Assembly (NCBI GenBank): GCA_955652345.1 | Contig: CATPBV010000028.1 | Coordinates: forward strand, 1 to 11,825 | Length of the DNA stretch: 11,825 nt | Source: an uncultured Solirubrobacteraceae bacterium | GTDB taxonomy: Bacteria; Actinomycetota; Thermoleophilia; Solirubrobacterales; Solirubrobacteraceae | Reading direction: 5' to 3' | Shown: piece after piece, positions 1 to 5,954 of the stretch | How the letters are laid out: every line of letters starts with the position of its first letter | Numbering within the stretch: position 1 is the first letter of the stretch | Notes under the pieces: generated by a model | What the model was told of the DNA's origin: nothing | Databases searched by the model: none | The model's input: the letters and a program-made list of their open reading frames with translations, nothing else | Translations under genes and position numbers: made by a program

Positions 1-174
1 CCCGTCGTCGCCGATGCCGAGGGAGACGATGTCGAGCCGGTCGATGCCGAGGGTGAGCCACTCGCGTTCGAATTCAGCGGCGGTTTCGGCGGGATCGTTC
101 AACTCGGTGCGAAATCGAAGGAAGCGATGCAGGTCCGGCTTTCCGCGCGCGATAGCAGGGGCCAGCGGGCGCAG
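1..174 (-). CDS. Partial reading frame of unknown function running off the left edge
   Basis: On the minus strand, codons aligned to base 1 read without a stop across the whole left edge. The last ~45 residues look like a natural globular protein: a stretch around LHRFLRFRTELND, then an amphipathic helix, then a beta-strand-like DRLDIVSLGI. I do not recognise the family. No ATG, GTG or TTG start lies close upstream in this frame; the first GTG is near base 391, after a low-complexity Arg/Ala/Ser stretch, so the true 5' end is unclear and 174 is only where the plausible sequence begins. The competing plus-strand frame (bases 1-228, ending at TAA) is also open and has similar third-position GC, so strand is not certain. 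The reverse reading is preferred because its residue pattern is more protein-like. Confidence 0.35.
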   Translation of the reverse strand, partial: MRPLAPAIARGKPDLHRFLRFRTELNDPAETAAEFEREWLTLGIDRLDIVSLGIGDDG

Positions 175-206
175 ACGGGCCCGCAGCCCGCCGGTTCTTC
201 TCCTTT

Positions 207-330
207 GTCGCCGTTCGGGTCGTAAGCCGGCAGCTGCCGCTTCAGAGCTCGACCCAGCCGAAGCAGAAGCACGGCTCCCGTGGTTCGGCCGCGGTCGGGC
301 AGCTGCCGGTTCGTGGAAGCAGCCGTCTCG
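207..330 (+). repeat. Diverged direct repeat, copy A
   Basis: This stretch matches 1154-1278 at nearly constant spacing. Both begin GTCGCC, share CTTCAG 33 bases later, then AGCCGAAG-AGAAGC (22 of 30 matches over the surrounding block). About 67 bases after TTCAG both carry GGTTCGTG-AAGC-GC-GTC (17 of 20). The copies lie on either side of the HXXEE gene, about 947 bp apart. Copy A has no intact coding frame. It could be a decayed 3' end of a duplicated gene or of a mobile element; neither is recognised. Confidence 0.5.
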
Positions 331-559
331 TGCTTGGACCGGCCCGCGCTGGGCGCATCGCGAACCGGGTTGCCGGCCGGCGGAGATCAACACGGATTGG
401 CACCACGGCGCCGGCCCCTCGCCGGCGGTCTTGGTCGGCCCACGTCGACCGCCATGCGGTCGCTCATGATCGACGCTTGACCACTGCGCCGCCCGCCCCA
501 GTCCAGAGCCCTTACGGTGCCGATGTGGTTCATCGCGTGGAGTGTGAAATGCTTGATAC
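331..559. other. Gap with no supported gene
   Basis: I see no credible gene between the first repeat copy and the HXXEE gene. The open frames here are Arg/Pro-rich antisense or off-frame readings without family signatures. The last ~40 bases should hold the promoter of the HXXEE gene, but no clear -35/-10 pair stands out; a GATAC stretch immediately before the GTG start is the only AT-richer patch. Confidence 0.4.
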
Positions 560-1081
560 GTGCACGATTGGGTCCTCTGGGTGCTCGTTGCCGCAACGGG
601 CTTGCATGTGGTCGAGGAACATGCTTTGGGTTGGCAGGGGTGGGCCGAGATGACCCTCGGCAAGCGGTTCGGTGCGCATCCGACGTGGGCGGACTTCTGG
701 GGAACGAACGCAGCGCTGATCGTCTTCGCCGTGTCATCTGCTGCGGTGGGCTGGCGAGCGACAGCGTTCGCTCTCGCGCTACCTGCGTTGCAGCTCATTA
801 ACGCCGTCCTCTTTCATTTGCTGCCATCGGTCATGGCAAGGCGCCCGAATCCAGGTTCGTTTACGGCCGTGTTCCTCTACATCCCGATAGGCATCTGGGT
901 GTATCTCGCCGCCAATAGCGATGGTGTCGTTAGCCCAGTGACGCTAATCCTCAGCGTCGCGATCGGGGCCGTCGTGATGGCGAGCGCGATTGGATTCCTT
1001 GCAATGAAGCCCCGATTTGCTTACCCGGACGTGGTTCCAGTTTCCGAAATCGCGAAGCCACAGATACCGACAACGAGCTGA
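560..1081 (+). CDS. HXXEE-motif integral membrane protein
   Basis: The 173-residue protein belongs to the HXXEE family, a group of small membrane proteins named for a conserved His-x-x-Glu-Glu motif and of unknown biochemical role. The motif appears as HVVEEH at residues 16-21 within the first membrane helix. The other family landmarks are present: an Asn at 50 in FWGTNA, an Asn-x4-His (N81, H86) in helix three, and NPG at 97-99 leading into another helix. Four to five hydrophobic segments lie at about 3-18, 48-66, 68-90, 102-118 and 125-148, with a short polar tail. The conserved polar residues inside membrane helices suggest a metal- or ligand-binding or enzymatic site, but that is inference. 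The start is GTG at 560: an in-frame TGA lies just upstream and no other start precedes it. The ribosome-binding site is weak (GGAGTG about 15 bases upstream). The gene stands alone, with a diverged repeat on each side. Confidence 0.85.
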   Translation: MHDWVLWVLVAATGLHVVEEHALGWQGWAEMTLGKRFGAHPTWADFWGTNAALIVFAVSSAAVGWRATAFALALPALQLINAVLFHLLPSVMARRPNPGSFTAVFLYIPIGIWVYLAANSDGVVSPVTLILSVAIGAVVMASAIGFLAMKPRFAYPDVVPVSEIAKPQIPTTS

Positions 1082-1123
1082 CGTCGCCGAAAAATCGGAG
1101 CCGTTGAGCGGGCAACTCACTAG

Positions 1124-1264
1124 TCGTGTCAGCACGAACGCGGCTGCTGGATCGTCGCCCAGGCAGTCGCCGAGCCGCGACTACTGCTTCAGCCGCTGAT
1201 CGAGCCGAAGGAGAAGCGTCGGGCCGAGGGTGTCACGCCGGCACCGCTGCCTCCTGGTTCGTGA
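1124..1264 (+). pseudogene. Possible decayed C-terminal coding remnant
   Basis: Between an in-frame TAG at 1121 and a TGA at 1262 the plus strand reads about 46 residues with protein-like character, including GCWIVAQAVAEPRLLLQPL and a charged PKEKRRAEG segment ending PLPPGS. There is no start codon or ribosome-binding site, so if it was ever coding it is a 3' remnant. The same frame in repeat copy A keeps only scattered matches (VA, LQ, PK-K). The rest of the 1082-1387 gap holds nothing else I can support. The family is unrecognised. Confidence 0.25.
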
Positions 1265-1278
1265 AAGCGGCAGTCCTG
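1154..1278 (+). repeat. Diverged direct repeat, copy B
   Basis: This is the partner of the copy at 207-330, in the same orientation. The best-conserved blocks are 1188-1217 (22 of 30 matches to 241-270) and 1256-1275 (17 of 20 to 308-327), with only one base of length difference between them. Copy B overlaps the possible C-terminal coding remnant, so the repeat may derive from the end of a gene that was once present twice. Confidence 0.5.
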
Positions 1279-1387
1279 GTCGACCGTGCTGGCTGGCCAT
1301 GAATCCTCGGGACGACGGAGCTGGCGATGAGGATCAGCGGACGAGCGCGGGCCGGGGCTCACGCTACGGCGATACGCTGGCCGCGTC

Positions 1388-2086
1388 GTGCCCACGACTA
1401 TCGCTGACTGTGAGATCAACCAGGCTGCGTGGAACGCGGCGGTTGCGGTCGCCGGCGGTGGCGAGGTTTGGGAGGACTGCGGTTTGCGGTGGTCGTGGCA
1501 GGCTCACGATCGCCAACTGATGCTCAACTTCCCGCGGTCGATGGACGCGGCGGCTGCCCGCCGCGGTGTTGAAGCGGCGCTCGCGCGCAATGCGTGCATC
1601 GTTGGTGCGTGGCTTGGCAGTGATGTCGACGCCTCGCCTCTTGCAACGGTGGGGTTCGAGCGCGGATGGGAGCCATGGTGGATGGCCGCGCCGCTCGGGG
1701 CGATGGCCGAGCCTGAGGACGGGCGGGTGACGATCACCAACCACGTGCCGGAGTACGAGCTCGAGGGGCGGCGGCTTCTCTCGCTTGCTGAGGGTTGGGA
1801 TGCGCGTGCGTGGCAGGCGGTCGCGCGCCTGGATGGTCGCTTCGCCGGTCGCGCCTGGGCGTTTGCCCCCGCCGGCATCGCCGGCATCTATGACATGGAC
1901 GTGTGGCCGCGCTTCCAGCGCCGGGGGCTGGGCCGTGCTCTGCTGCGGGCGCTGTGCGGGTCAGCGCGCGCCGCCGGGGCCCAGGTCGCGGTCCTGAACG
2001 CCACCCCGGACGGCGAGCGGCTCTATTCCGCCGAGGGTTTTATCCGTATCGGCGTCGGCATCACGTACTGGCATCATCTCGGCTGA
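1388..2086 (+). CDS. GNAT-family N-acetyltransferase
   Basis: The 232-residue protein is a GCN5-related acetyltransferase, which transfers acetyl from acetyl-CoA to an amine on an unidentified small molecule or protein. The C-terminal half carries the diagnostic acetyl-CoA site: a strand at 163-173 (AGIAGIYDMDV), then the pyrophosphate-binding loop QRRGLG at 178-182 followed by helix LLRALCGSA. Next come the strand QVAVLNA, residues 199-205, and LYSAEGF at 212-218, the usual Y-x3-GF motif. The N-terminal half (1-120) contains ATVGFERGWEPWWM and looks like a degenerate second GNAT lobe or substrate domain, common in large actinobacterial members. The start is GTG at 1388, with no Shine-Dalgarno sequence but a TACGCT at 1373-1378 that would place the transcript start within a few bases of the GTG. 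The substrate cannot be told from context. Confidence 0.85.
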   Translation: MPTTIADCEINQAAWNAAVAVAGGGEVWEDCGLRWSWQAHDRQLMLNFPRSMDAAAARRGVEAALARNACIVGAWLGSDVDASPLATVGFERGWEPWWMAAPLGAMAEPEDGRVTITNHVPEYELEGRRLLSLAEGWDARAWQAVARLDGRFAGRAWAFAPAGIAGIYDMDVWPRFQRRGLGRALLRALCGSARAAGAQVAVLNATPDGERLYSAEGFIRIGVGITYWHHLG

Positions 2087-2404
2087 CTAGCATGAGGGCG
2101 GGTCGGCGTGCCAGTACGAGCCGACCGGCCGCGATCGTCCGGTCGATGGCGCCGATCGAGACAACATTGACGGTTCCGAGCACGGGCACACATAGCAGCA
2201 CCGCCAGCGGCCGGGGTATCGCTCGTGCTTCGTCCACTGCGACATACGCTGTCCGGGCTGGCCGAACGCACGGTAAGGGGACGCGTCCGGTGGTGCGGAG
2301 TAGACCCGGCCGTCCCGCCAGCGTCGACTGCCCGCCCGCGCCGTGCTTTGATATCTGAGCCGCCTTCATGGCTTCCGGTTTGTCGCGGCCCGCCGGATAT
2401 CTGC
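2087..2404. other. Gap with no supported gene
   Basis: Several frames stay open here on both strands, but none has a family signature. One minus-strand frame (about 2061-2369) reads a hydrophobic stretch (PLAVLLCVPVLGTVNVVSI) that could be a remnant of a membrane protein, though no ribosome-binding site or homologous motif supports it. The right end leads into the promoter and palindromes of the AbrB-like gene. Confidence 0.35.
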
Positions 2405-2413
2405 GTATATACT
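2396..2413 (+). promoter_or_regulatory. Leaderless promoter -10 and palindromic operator of the AbrB-like gene
   Basis: TATACT at 2408-2413 is a good -10 hexamer. Its expected transcript start is base 2420, exactly the A of the ATG, so the mRNA is probably leaderless. Two palindromes overlap or adjoin it: GATATC at 2396-2401 and GTATATAC at 2405-2412. GATATCTG occurs a second time at 2350-2357. No good -35 is visible at 17 bp spacing, so the promoter may be weak or activator-dependent. AbrB/MazE-fold antitoxins commonly bind such AT-rich palindromes in their own promoters; binding here is inferred. Confidence 0.55.
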
Positions 2414-2419
2414 GGACTC

Positions 2420-2674
2420 ATGAAGATCGTCAAGGTTCGCCGCGTTGGCAATAGCAACGTCGTCTCGATTCCTCGGGAGTTCGAGGCGAGCGGCTACACA
2501 CCTGGCGCGTCTGTCCTGGTCGAGGAGCTCGCGGATGGTGGGCTTCGGATTCTGCCGACGGAGCGGGTGCGGGAGCGTGTCCGGCAAGTCGCAACGCGAG
2601 TCGTGAGCGAGCATCCGGAGGCGTTGGAGATCCTCGCCACTCACAGCCCCGACGACGAGCGTTCGTCGGACTGA
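2420..2674 (+). CDS. AbrB/MazE-fold DNA-binding protein, antitoxin-like
   Basis: This 84-residue protein has the SpoVT-AbrB swapped-hairpin fold used by MazE- and VapB-type antitoxins and small transition regulators. The signature is at the N-terminus: KVRRVGNSNVVSIPREF at residues 5-21, the strand-loop-strand with the G-N-S turn, then YTPGASVLVEEL and GGLRILP. A basic/acidic helix (VRERVRQVATRVV, 50-62) and an acidic tail follow, the region that normally wraps the partner toxin. The start is ATG at 2420; an in-frame upstream extension exists but lacks family sequence, and the -10 hexamer lies seven bases before this ATG. No MazF, PIN or Doc reading frame follows in the ~187 bases before the next gene, so this is either an orphan antitoxin or a stand-alone regulator. 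Autoregulation through the palindromes at its promoter is likely. Confidence 0.82.
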   Translation: MKIVKVRRVGNSNVVSIPREFEASGYTPGASVLVEELADGGLRILPTERVRERVRQVATRVVSEHPEALEILATHSPDDERSSD

Positions 2675-2850
2675 CGGTTTGCCAGGCGATCCTGCCGGCG
2701 ACACCGTTCATGCTCCGCGCTCAAGGGGCAGCGACGCAGGCTCGCCGCGGCGCTCCTGAGCGTCCGCGCAGAGCGAACAAGGGCGCCCAATCTCGGCTAG
2801 ATTATCTGCGCTCCGCGGTCGACGGGAGCGGCCGCAAGTGCACGCGACTA

Positions 2851-2856
2851 AGGAGG
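2851..2856 (+). promoter_or_regulatory. Strong ribosome-binding site of the DUF1326 gene
   Basis: AGGAGG lies five bases before the ATG at 2862. It decides the start over the in-frame GTG at 2838, which has no such site. A candidate -10 (TAGATT, 2798-2803) lies about 60 bases upstream of the ATG, without a convincing -35. Confidence 0.8.
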
Positions 2857-2861
2857 CTGCG

Positions 2862-3491
2862 ATGGCTGATCGTTGGACGATTCGCGGTGCAGAGTACGCA
2901 AACTGCAACTGCGACTGGGGCTGCCCCTGCCAGTTTGGAGCGCTGACGACCCACGGGAACTGTGAGGCCCTCGTGTGTGGTCACATCGAGGAGGGCCACT
3001 TCAACGACACGCCCCTAGACGGTCTGGATTGGGCGTTGCTCTTATGGTGGCCCGGTGAGATCGCCGATGGCAACGGTAAGCAGCAAGCCATCATCGATGA
3101 ACGGGCTGATCCGGTTCAGCGAGAAGGATTGCGCACGATCCTCCATGGGGAGTCGACTGCGCCCGGTGCCACGCACTTCTTCATCTACAACAGCGTGACA
3201 TCGGCTATGGACACGTTGTTCGCGCCGATCGAGTTGTCCATCGACGTTGACGGCCGAACGGCTGACCTCAAGATCGGAGACCTGGTCGAGTCAGCCGGCC
3301 GGCCGATCATCAGCAAGTTCAGCGGTGAGCCGGTGCGGTCGCGGATTGACCTCCCGGGCGGATTCGAGTACAGCATCGCTGAAATGGGCAACGGGAACTC
3401 GACGGTCCGCGCTGGTATCGAACTCGATCTGAAGGACAGCTACGGTCAGTTCAACGTCCTGCACATGAATCAGGACGGAGTCATCCGCTGA
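2862..3491 (+). CDS. DUF1326 domain protein, likely metal-binding
   Basis: The 209-residue soluble protein matches the DUF1326 family. Its hallmark is the N-terminal cysteine cluster CNCDWGCPCQF: Cys15, 17, 21 and 23, followed by His31, Cys34, Cys39, His41 and His46. That density of Cys and His is consistent with binding a soft metal such as copper or zinc, but the ligand is not established. The rest is a mixed alpha/beta domain with the family stretches WALLLWWPGEI, the HFFIYNS segment and a conserved acidic C-terminal half. There is no signal peptide or membrane segment, so it is presumably cytoplasmic. The start is set by the AGGAGG at 2851. It is the first gene of a pair with the DUF2182 membrane protein just downstream, an arrangement commonly seen for these two families, so the two probably act together. 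Confidence 0.88.
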   Translation: MADRWTIRGAEYANCNCDWGCPCQFGALTTHGNCEALVCGHIEEGHFNDTPLDGLDWALLLWWPGEIADGNGKQQAIIDERADPVQREGLRTILHGESTAPGATHFFIYNSVTSAMDTLFAPIELSIDVDGRTADLKIGDLVESAGRPIISKFSGEPVRSRIDLPGGFEYSIAEMGNGNSTVRAGIELDLKDSYGQFNVLHMNQDGVIR

Positions 3492-3515
3492 CGACCTTCG
3501 CTCGCGCCACGGTTG

Positions 3516-3533
3516 CAAAGGCAGACGCCTTTG
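3516..3533 (+). repeat. Perfect 7-bp hairpin at the DUF1326-DUF2182 junction
   Basis: CAAAGGC at 3516-3522 pairs with GCCTTTG at 3527-3533 around a four-base loop. It lies 26 bases before the GTG usually taken as the DUF2182 start. No U-run follows, so it is not an ordinary intrinsic terminator; it could affect the relative expression of the two genes, or be chance within coding sequence if DUF2182 starts upstream. Confidence 0.5.
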
Positions 3534-3559
3534 TTCTGCCGGGAACCCGCCGAGACCGC

Positions 3560-4312
3560 GTGGCGATCCTGACCGGTCTAGCTGGCATCACGACTGCGGC
3601 GTGGATCTACGTCGTCCTAGAAGCGCACCGCATGGGCAACATGCCCATGGGTATGACCGACCACTCGATGACTATGCACGCGATGGTCGGGGTGCGGCCC
3701 TGGACGGCAACCGAGTTCGGTCTCAGGCTGCTGATGTGGGCCGTGATGATGGTCGCGATGATGGTCCCCACCGCAGCGCCGATGACCCTCATGTACGCAG
3801 CTGTCGCCCGAAAGGCCGCCGCCCAAGACAATCCGGTTGCGCCGACGTTCGTGTTCGTTGCCGGCTACATCGCCATGTGGAGTCTGTTCAGCGTCGTAGC
3901 GACCACCGCTCAATGGGAGCTCGACCGAGTTGCGCTGCTCTCACCGATGATGGTGTCCAACAGCGTGTTGCTGGGGAGCGCTCTGCTGATCGTGGCGGGG
4001 GTCTACCAGCTAACGCCGCTCAAGCGCGCCTGTCTCAGGCATTGCCGCGCACCGGCTCAGTTCCTCTCCCAAAACTGGCACAGCGGTACCGCCGGAGCGC
4101 TTCGGATGGGGTTGCGGCTCGGAGCGTACTGTCTGGGCTGTTGCTGGGTTCTGATGGGGCTGCTGTTCGTCGGCGGGGTGATGAACCTCCTCTGGATCGC
4201 GGCGATCGCCGCCTTCGTGCTGCTGGAGAAGACAATCCCCTTCGGTGAGACGGCCGGATGGTTTGTCGGCGCGGCGATGATTCTCGTCGGCGCCCTGGGT
4301 TTGGCCCTGTAA
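3560..4312 (+). CDS. DUF2182 integral membrane protein, predicted metal-binding
   Basis: With a GTG start at 3560 this gives 250 residues of a DUF2182 protein, a family of predicted metal-binding integral membrane proteins (COG5486). The diagnostic motifs are present in order: a Met/His-rich loop at 25-43 (HRMGNMPMGMTDHSMTMHAM), LLMWAVMMVAMMVPTAAPM at 57-75, QLTPLKRACLRHCR at 150-163, and GAYCLGCCWVLM at 189-199 with MNLLW at 208-212. About six to seven membrane helices are visible. The Met, His and Cys residues suggest copper or a similar soft metal, by inference. The real start is probably upstream: the frame stays open back to a CTG at 3488 that overlaps the DUF1326 stop by four bases and has GGAG at 3477-3480 seven bases before it. 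The residues gained (GTRRDRVAIL) also look like the usual start of the first helix in this family. That would give 274 residues and translational coupling. Confidence 0.88.
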   Translation: MAILTGLAGITTAAWIYVVLEAHRMGNMPMGMTDHSMTMHAMVGVRPWTATEFGLRLLMWAVMMVAMMVPTAAPMTLMYAAVARKAAAQDNPVAPTFVFVAGYIAMWSLFSVVATTAQWELDRVALLSPMMVSNSVLLGSALLIVAGVYQLTPLKRACLRHCRAPAQFLSQNWHSGTAGALRMGLRLGAYCLGCCWVLMGLLFVGGVMNLLWIAAIAAFVLLEKTIPFGETAGWFVGAAMILVGALGLAL

Positions 4313-4461
4313 GGAACGAGGCATACCAGCGACCAAAGCACCACGCGCCGGCGCCGCCGCCCCGATCCACTGTCCCAGGCCCACGCACGCACGAGCAGCA
4401 GCCAGATCGGGCGGGCCAGCCGTTTAGGGCCGGGCTTGACGCGGCCGTCCGGGAGGCCTAG

Positions 4462-4884
4462 CTAGGAGCGCTTCGGAGCTTCCCCGTTGGCCACGCGGGG
4501 GACCTTCGGCGCGTAGCGGTGGTGCAGCAGGAAGACGTTGCCGTCGGGATCCTCGAACACTGCGTTGTGGCACACGCCTGAGTCGAACGTGTGGATGAAC
4601 TTCACACCGCGGGACTCGAGCTCGGTCTGGGCCGCCGCGACGTCTTCGACGTGGAGGGCGATCGGTGGATGGGGCCGGAACTCGCGGCCGATCGACGCGG
4701 CGTCGAGCACCTGCAGTGTGAGGTTGCCGGTCTCAAACTCGGCTCCCGGTATGCGTTCGTAGCGCTCGATGCAGGGGAGCCCGAGCGTGGTGCCATAGAA
4801 GTCCTCGGCGACCTCGAAGTCCCGGGTCCACACCGTGATGAAGTCGACACCGCCGACGAGGGACGCAGCAGAGGTCATCGTCAC
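4462..4884 (-). CDS. VOC/glyoxalase-fold protein
   Basis: The 140-residue protein has the vicinal-oxygen-chelate fold shared by glyoxalases, extradiol dioxygenases and antibiotic-resistance proteins. Two beta-alpha-beta-beta modules are visible: residues 13-60 (FITVWTRDFEVAEDFYGTTLGLP) and 74-122 (IALHVEDVAAAQTELESRGV, then FEDPDGNVFLLHHR). The DPDGN turn and FYGTTLGLP are typical. The canonical metal ligands are incomplete: the usual first-strand His is replaced (ITVWT), and the C-terminal Glu position reads Leu, while His78 is kept. It may therefore bind a ligand without metal, or use other residues such as His121/His122. The start is GTG at 4884, chosen because AGGAG lies five bases before it; the ATG at 4878 would be too far from that site. 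It converges with the DUF2182 gene. The substrate is unknown. Confidence 0.82.
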   Translation of the reverse strand: MTMTSAASLVGGVDFITVWTRDFEVAEDFYGTTLGLPCIERYERIPGAEFETGNLTLQVLDAASIGREFRPHPPIALHVEDVAAAQTELESRGVKFIHTFDSGVCHNAVFEDPDGNVFLLHHRYAPKVPRVANGEAPKRS

Positions 4885-4905
4885 GCTCGCTCCTGTAATC
4901 GTGAT

Positions 4906-4940
4906 CTTCGCGAACTAAGACGGCTTGGGCTTCGCAAACT
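4906..4940 (-). promoter_or_regulatory. Paired direct repeats upstream of the VOC gene
   Basis: CTTCGCGAACT at 4906-4916 and CTTCGCAAACT at 4930-4940 (plus-strand notation) match at 10 of 11 bases and are 24 bp apart, just over two helical turns. The first contains the palindrome TTCGCGAA. They sit 20-55 bases upstream of the VOC start, where a regulator could bind, but no regulator is identified and chance cannot be excluded. Confidence 0.3.
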
Positions 4941-5018
4941 CATCGGCAGCCCGCGCCGGAGCGACTATCTCGCCTCACGAGGGCACCCGGGCGCCGCTGT
5001 GTCGGCCGGCCAGGCAGC

Positions 5019-5681
5019 TTATTCGTATCTGGGGGTTGGAGGGATCGGAGCTCCCGCCTGCACGGCGTCGTCCACCGCTTGGGCGTCCTGCGCGCGGTAC
5101 TCCTCGCCGTAGACCGCCCCGGGGCGCCGCGGGGCTTCCATCACCTCGCAGGTAGCAGTGCCTCCGAGGTCGACCGGAACGTAGCCCATGCCTTGGATCA
5201 GCCCGGCGACGAGCTGCTTGGCCGCGGGATCGTCACCACAGACCCACTGGACAACGCGTGTGGCGCCGTCACGCCCCGCTGCCTGCTTCTGAAATCCCGC
5301 GGTCAGCGTGTTGAACGATTTCACGTAGCGGGCGCCGCGCATTCGTTGTGCGTTCAGCGCCGCTGCGGTCTGGCCAGGCTGCGGCATCAGCCCGGAGCCG
5401 AACTGGTTGGTCGTGTCGATCACGACTTTCCCCGCGAAGTCGCCGGCCTGCGCGAGCGCCTCTGGAATCGCACTCCACGGGACCGAGAAGATCACGATCT
5501 CGCCAAAGGCGACTGCGTCGGCGGGGCTGCTGATCGACGCGTTCTCTCCGATCTCTTCTCGGAGGCTTTCCAGCTTGGCGGGGTCGCGCGCAAACGACAG
5601 CATGACGTGATGCCCGGCCTTCGCCGCCTGGCGCGCGCAGTTGCCGCCGATTCGGCCCGCGCCGATCATTCCGATCTTCAT
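5019..5681 (-). CDS. F420-dependent NADP reductase-like oxidoreductase
   Basis: The 220-residue protein resembles the NADPH:F420 oxidoreductase (Npd/Fno) family, which exchanges hydride between NADP and cofactor F420 or acts as a related NADP-dependent dehydrogenase. The N-terminus is a Rossmann domain: MKIGMIGAGRIGGNCARQAA, residues 1-20, gives the GxGxxG dinucleotide loop, and SFARDP at 29-34 follows strand two. Typical later motifs are IVIFSVPWSAIPEAL (62-76), VVIDTTNQF (86-94) and the VKSFNTL segment (120-126). A C-terminal helical domain follows, with a Pro-rich tail. Length fits the family. The gene is complete, starting with ATG at 5681 behind a GGGG-containing but weak ribosome-binding site. 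It follows the membrane protein gene on the same strand by about 270 bp, so it may have its own promoter. F420 use is inferred from family resemblance; many members of this group are simple NADP-dependent reductases. Confidence 0.8.
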   Translation of the reverse strand: MKIGMIGAGRIGGNCARQAAKAGHHVMLSFARDPAKLESLREEIGENASISSPADAVAFGEIVIFSVPWSAIPEALAQAGDFAGKVVIDTTNQFGSGLMPQPGQTAAALNAQRMRGARYVKSFNTLTAGFQKQAAGRDGATRVVQWVCGDDPAAKQLVAGLIQGMGYVPVDLGGTATCEVMEAPRRPGAVYGEEYRAQDAQAVDDAVQAGAPIPPTPRYE

Positions 5682-5954
5682 GTCAGAGGCCCCAGTTCAC
5701 CGGCCGAGTTAGTGGCCGTTCGCTCGGTCCGGGACGCTGCGTGCTGCGAGCGAACACCACTCTAGCGGGCCAGCGAAGCCAGCCAGCCAATGCCGGCTTC
5801 GTGGCCCTGCGCCCGACCGGGGGCCTACGATCGCTCCGATTGCCAGCGCCAGCTAGGTATTCCGGATCGCTGTCGCGGTCCCGTCCGGTTTGCCGGCCGC
5901 TTCGGGCCGGTCGCGTCGCGACGATCGCGCCGAGTCCGAGCCCCTCGCGCGGAG

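Noticed and set aside
387..737. Minus-strand open frame overlapping the start of the HXXEE gene
   Set aside because: Arg/Pro-rich, no motif, and it conflicts with the recognised membrane protein.
3601..4248. Long plus-strand open frame inside the DUF2182 gene
   Set aside because: Arg/Asp-rich shadow of a gene with unmistakable family motifs in the other frame.
4345..4354. GCGCCGGCGC palindrome between the convergent DUF2182 and VOC genes as a terminator
   Set aside because: Short, pure GC, no loop or U-run; such palindromes are expected by chance at this base composition. The CCTAGCTAGG at 4457-4466 is rejected for the same reason.
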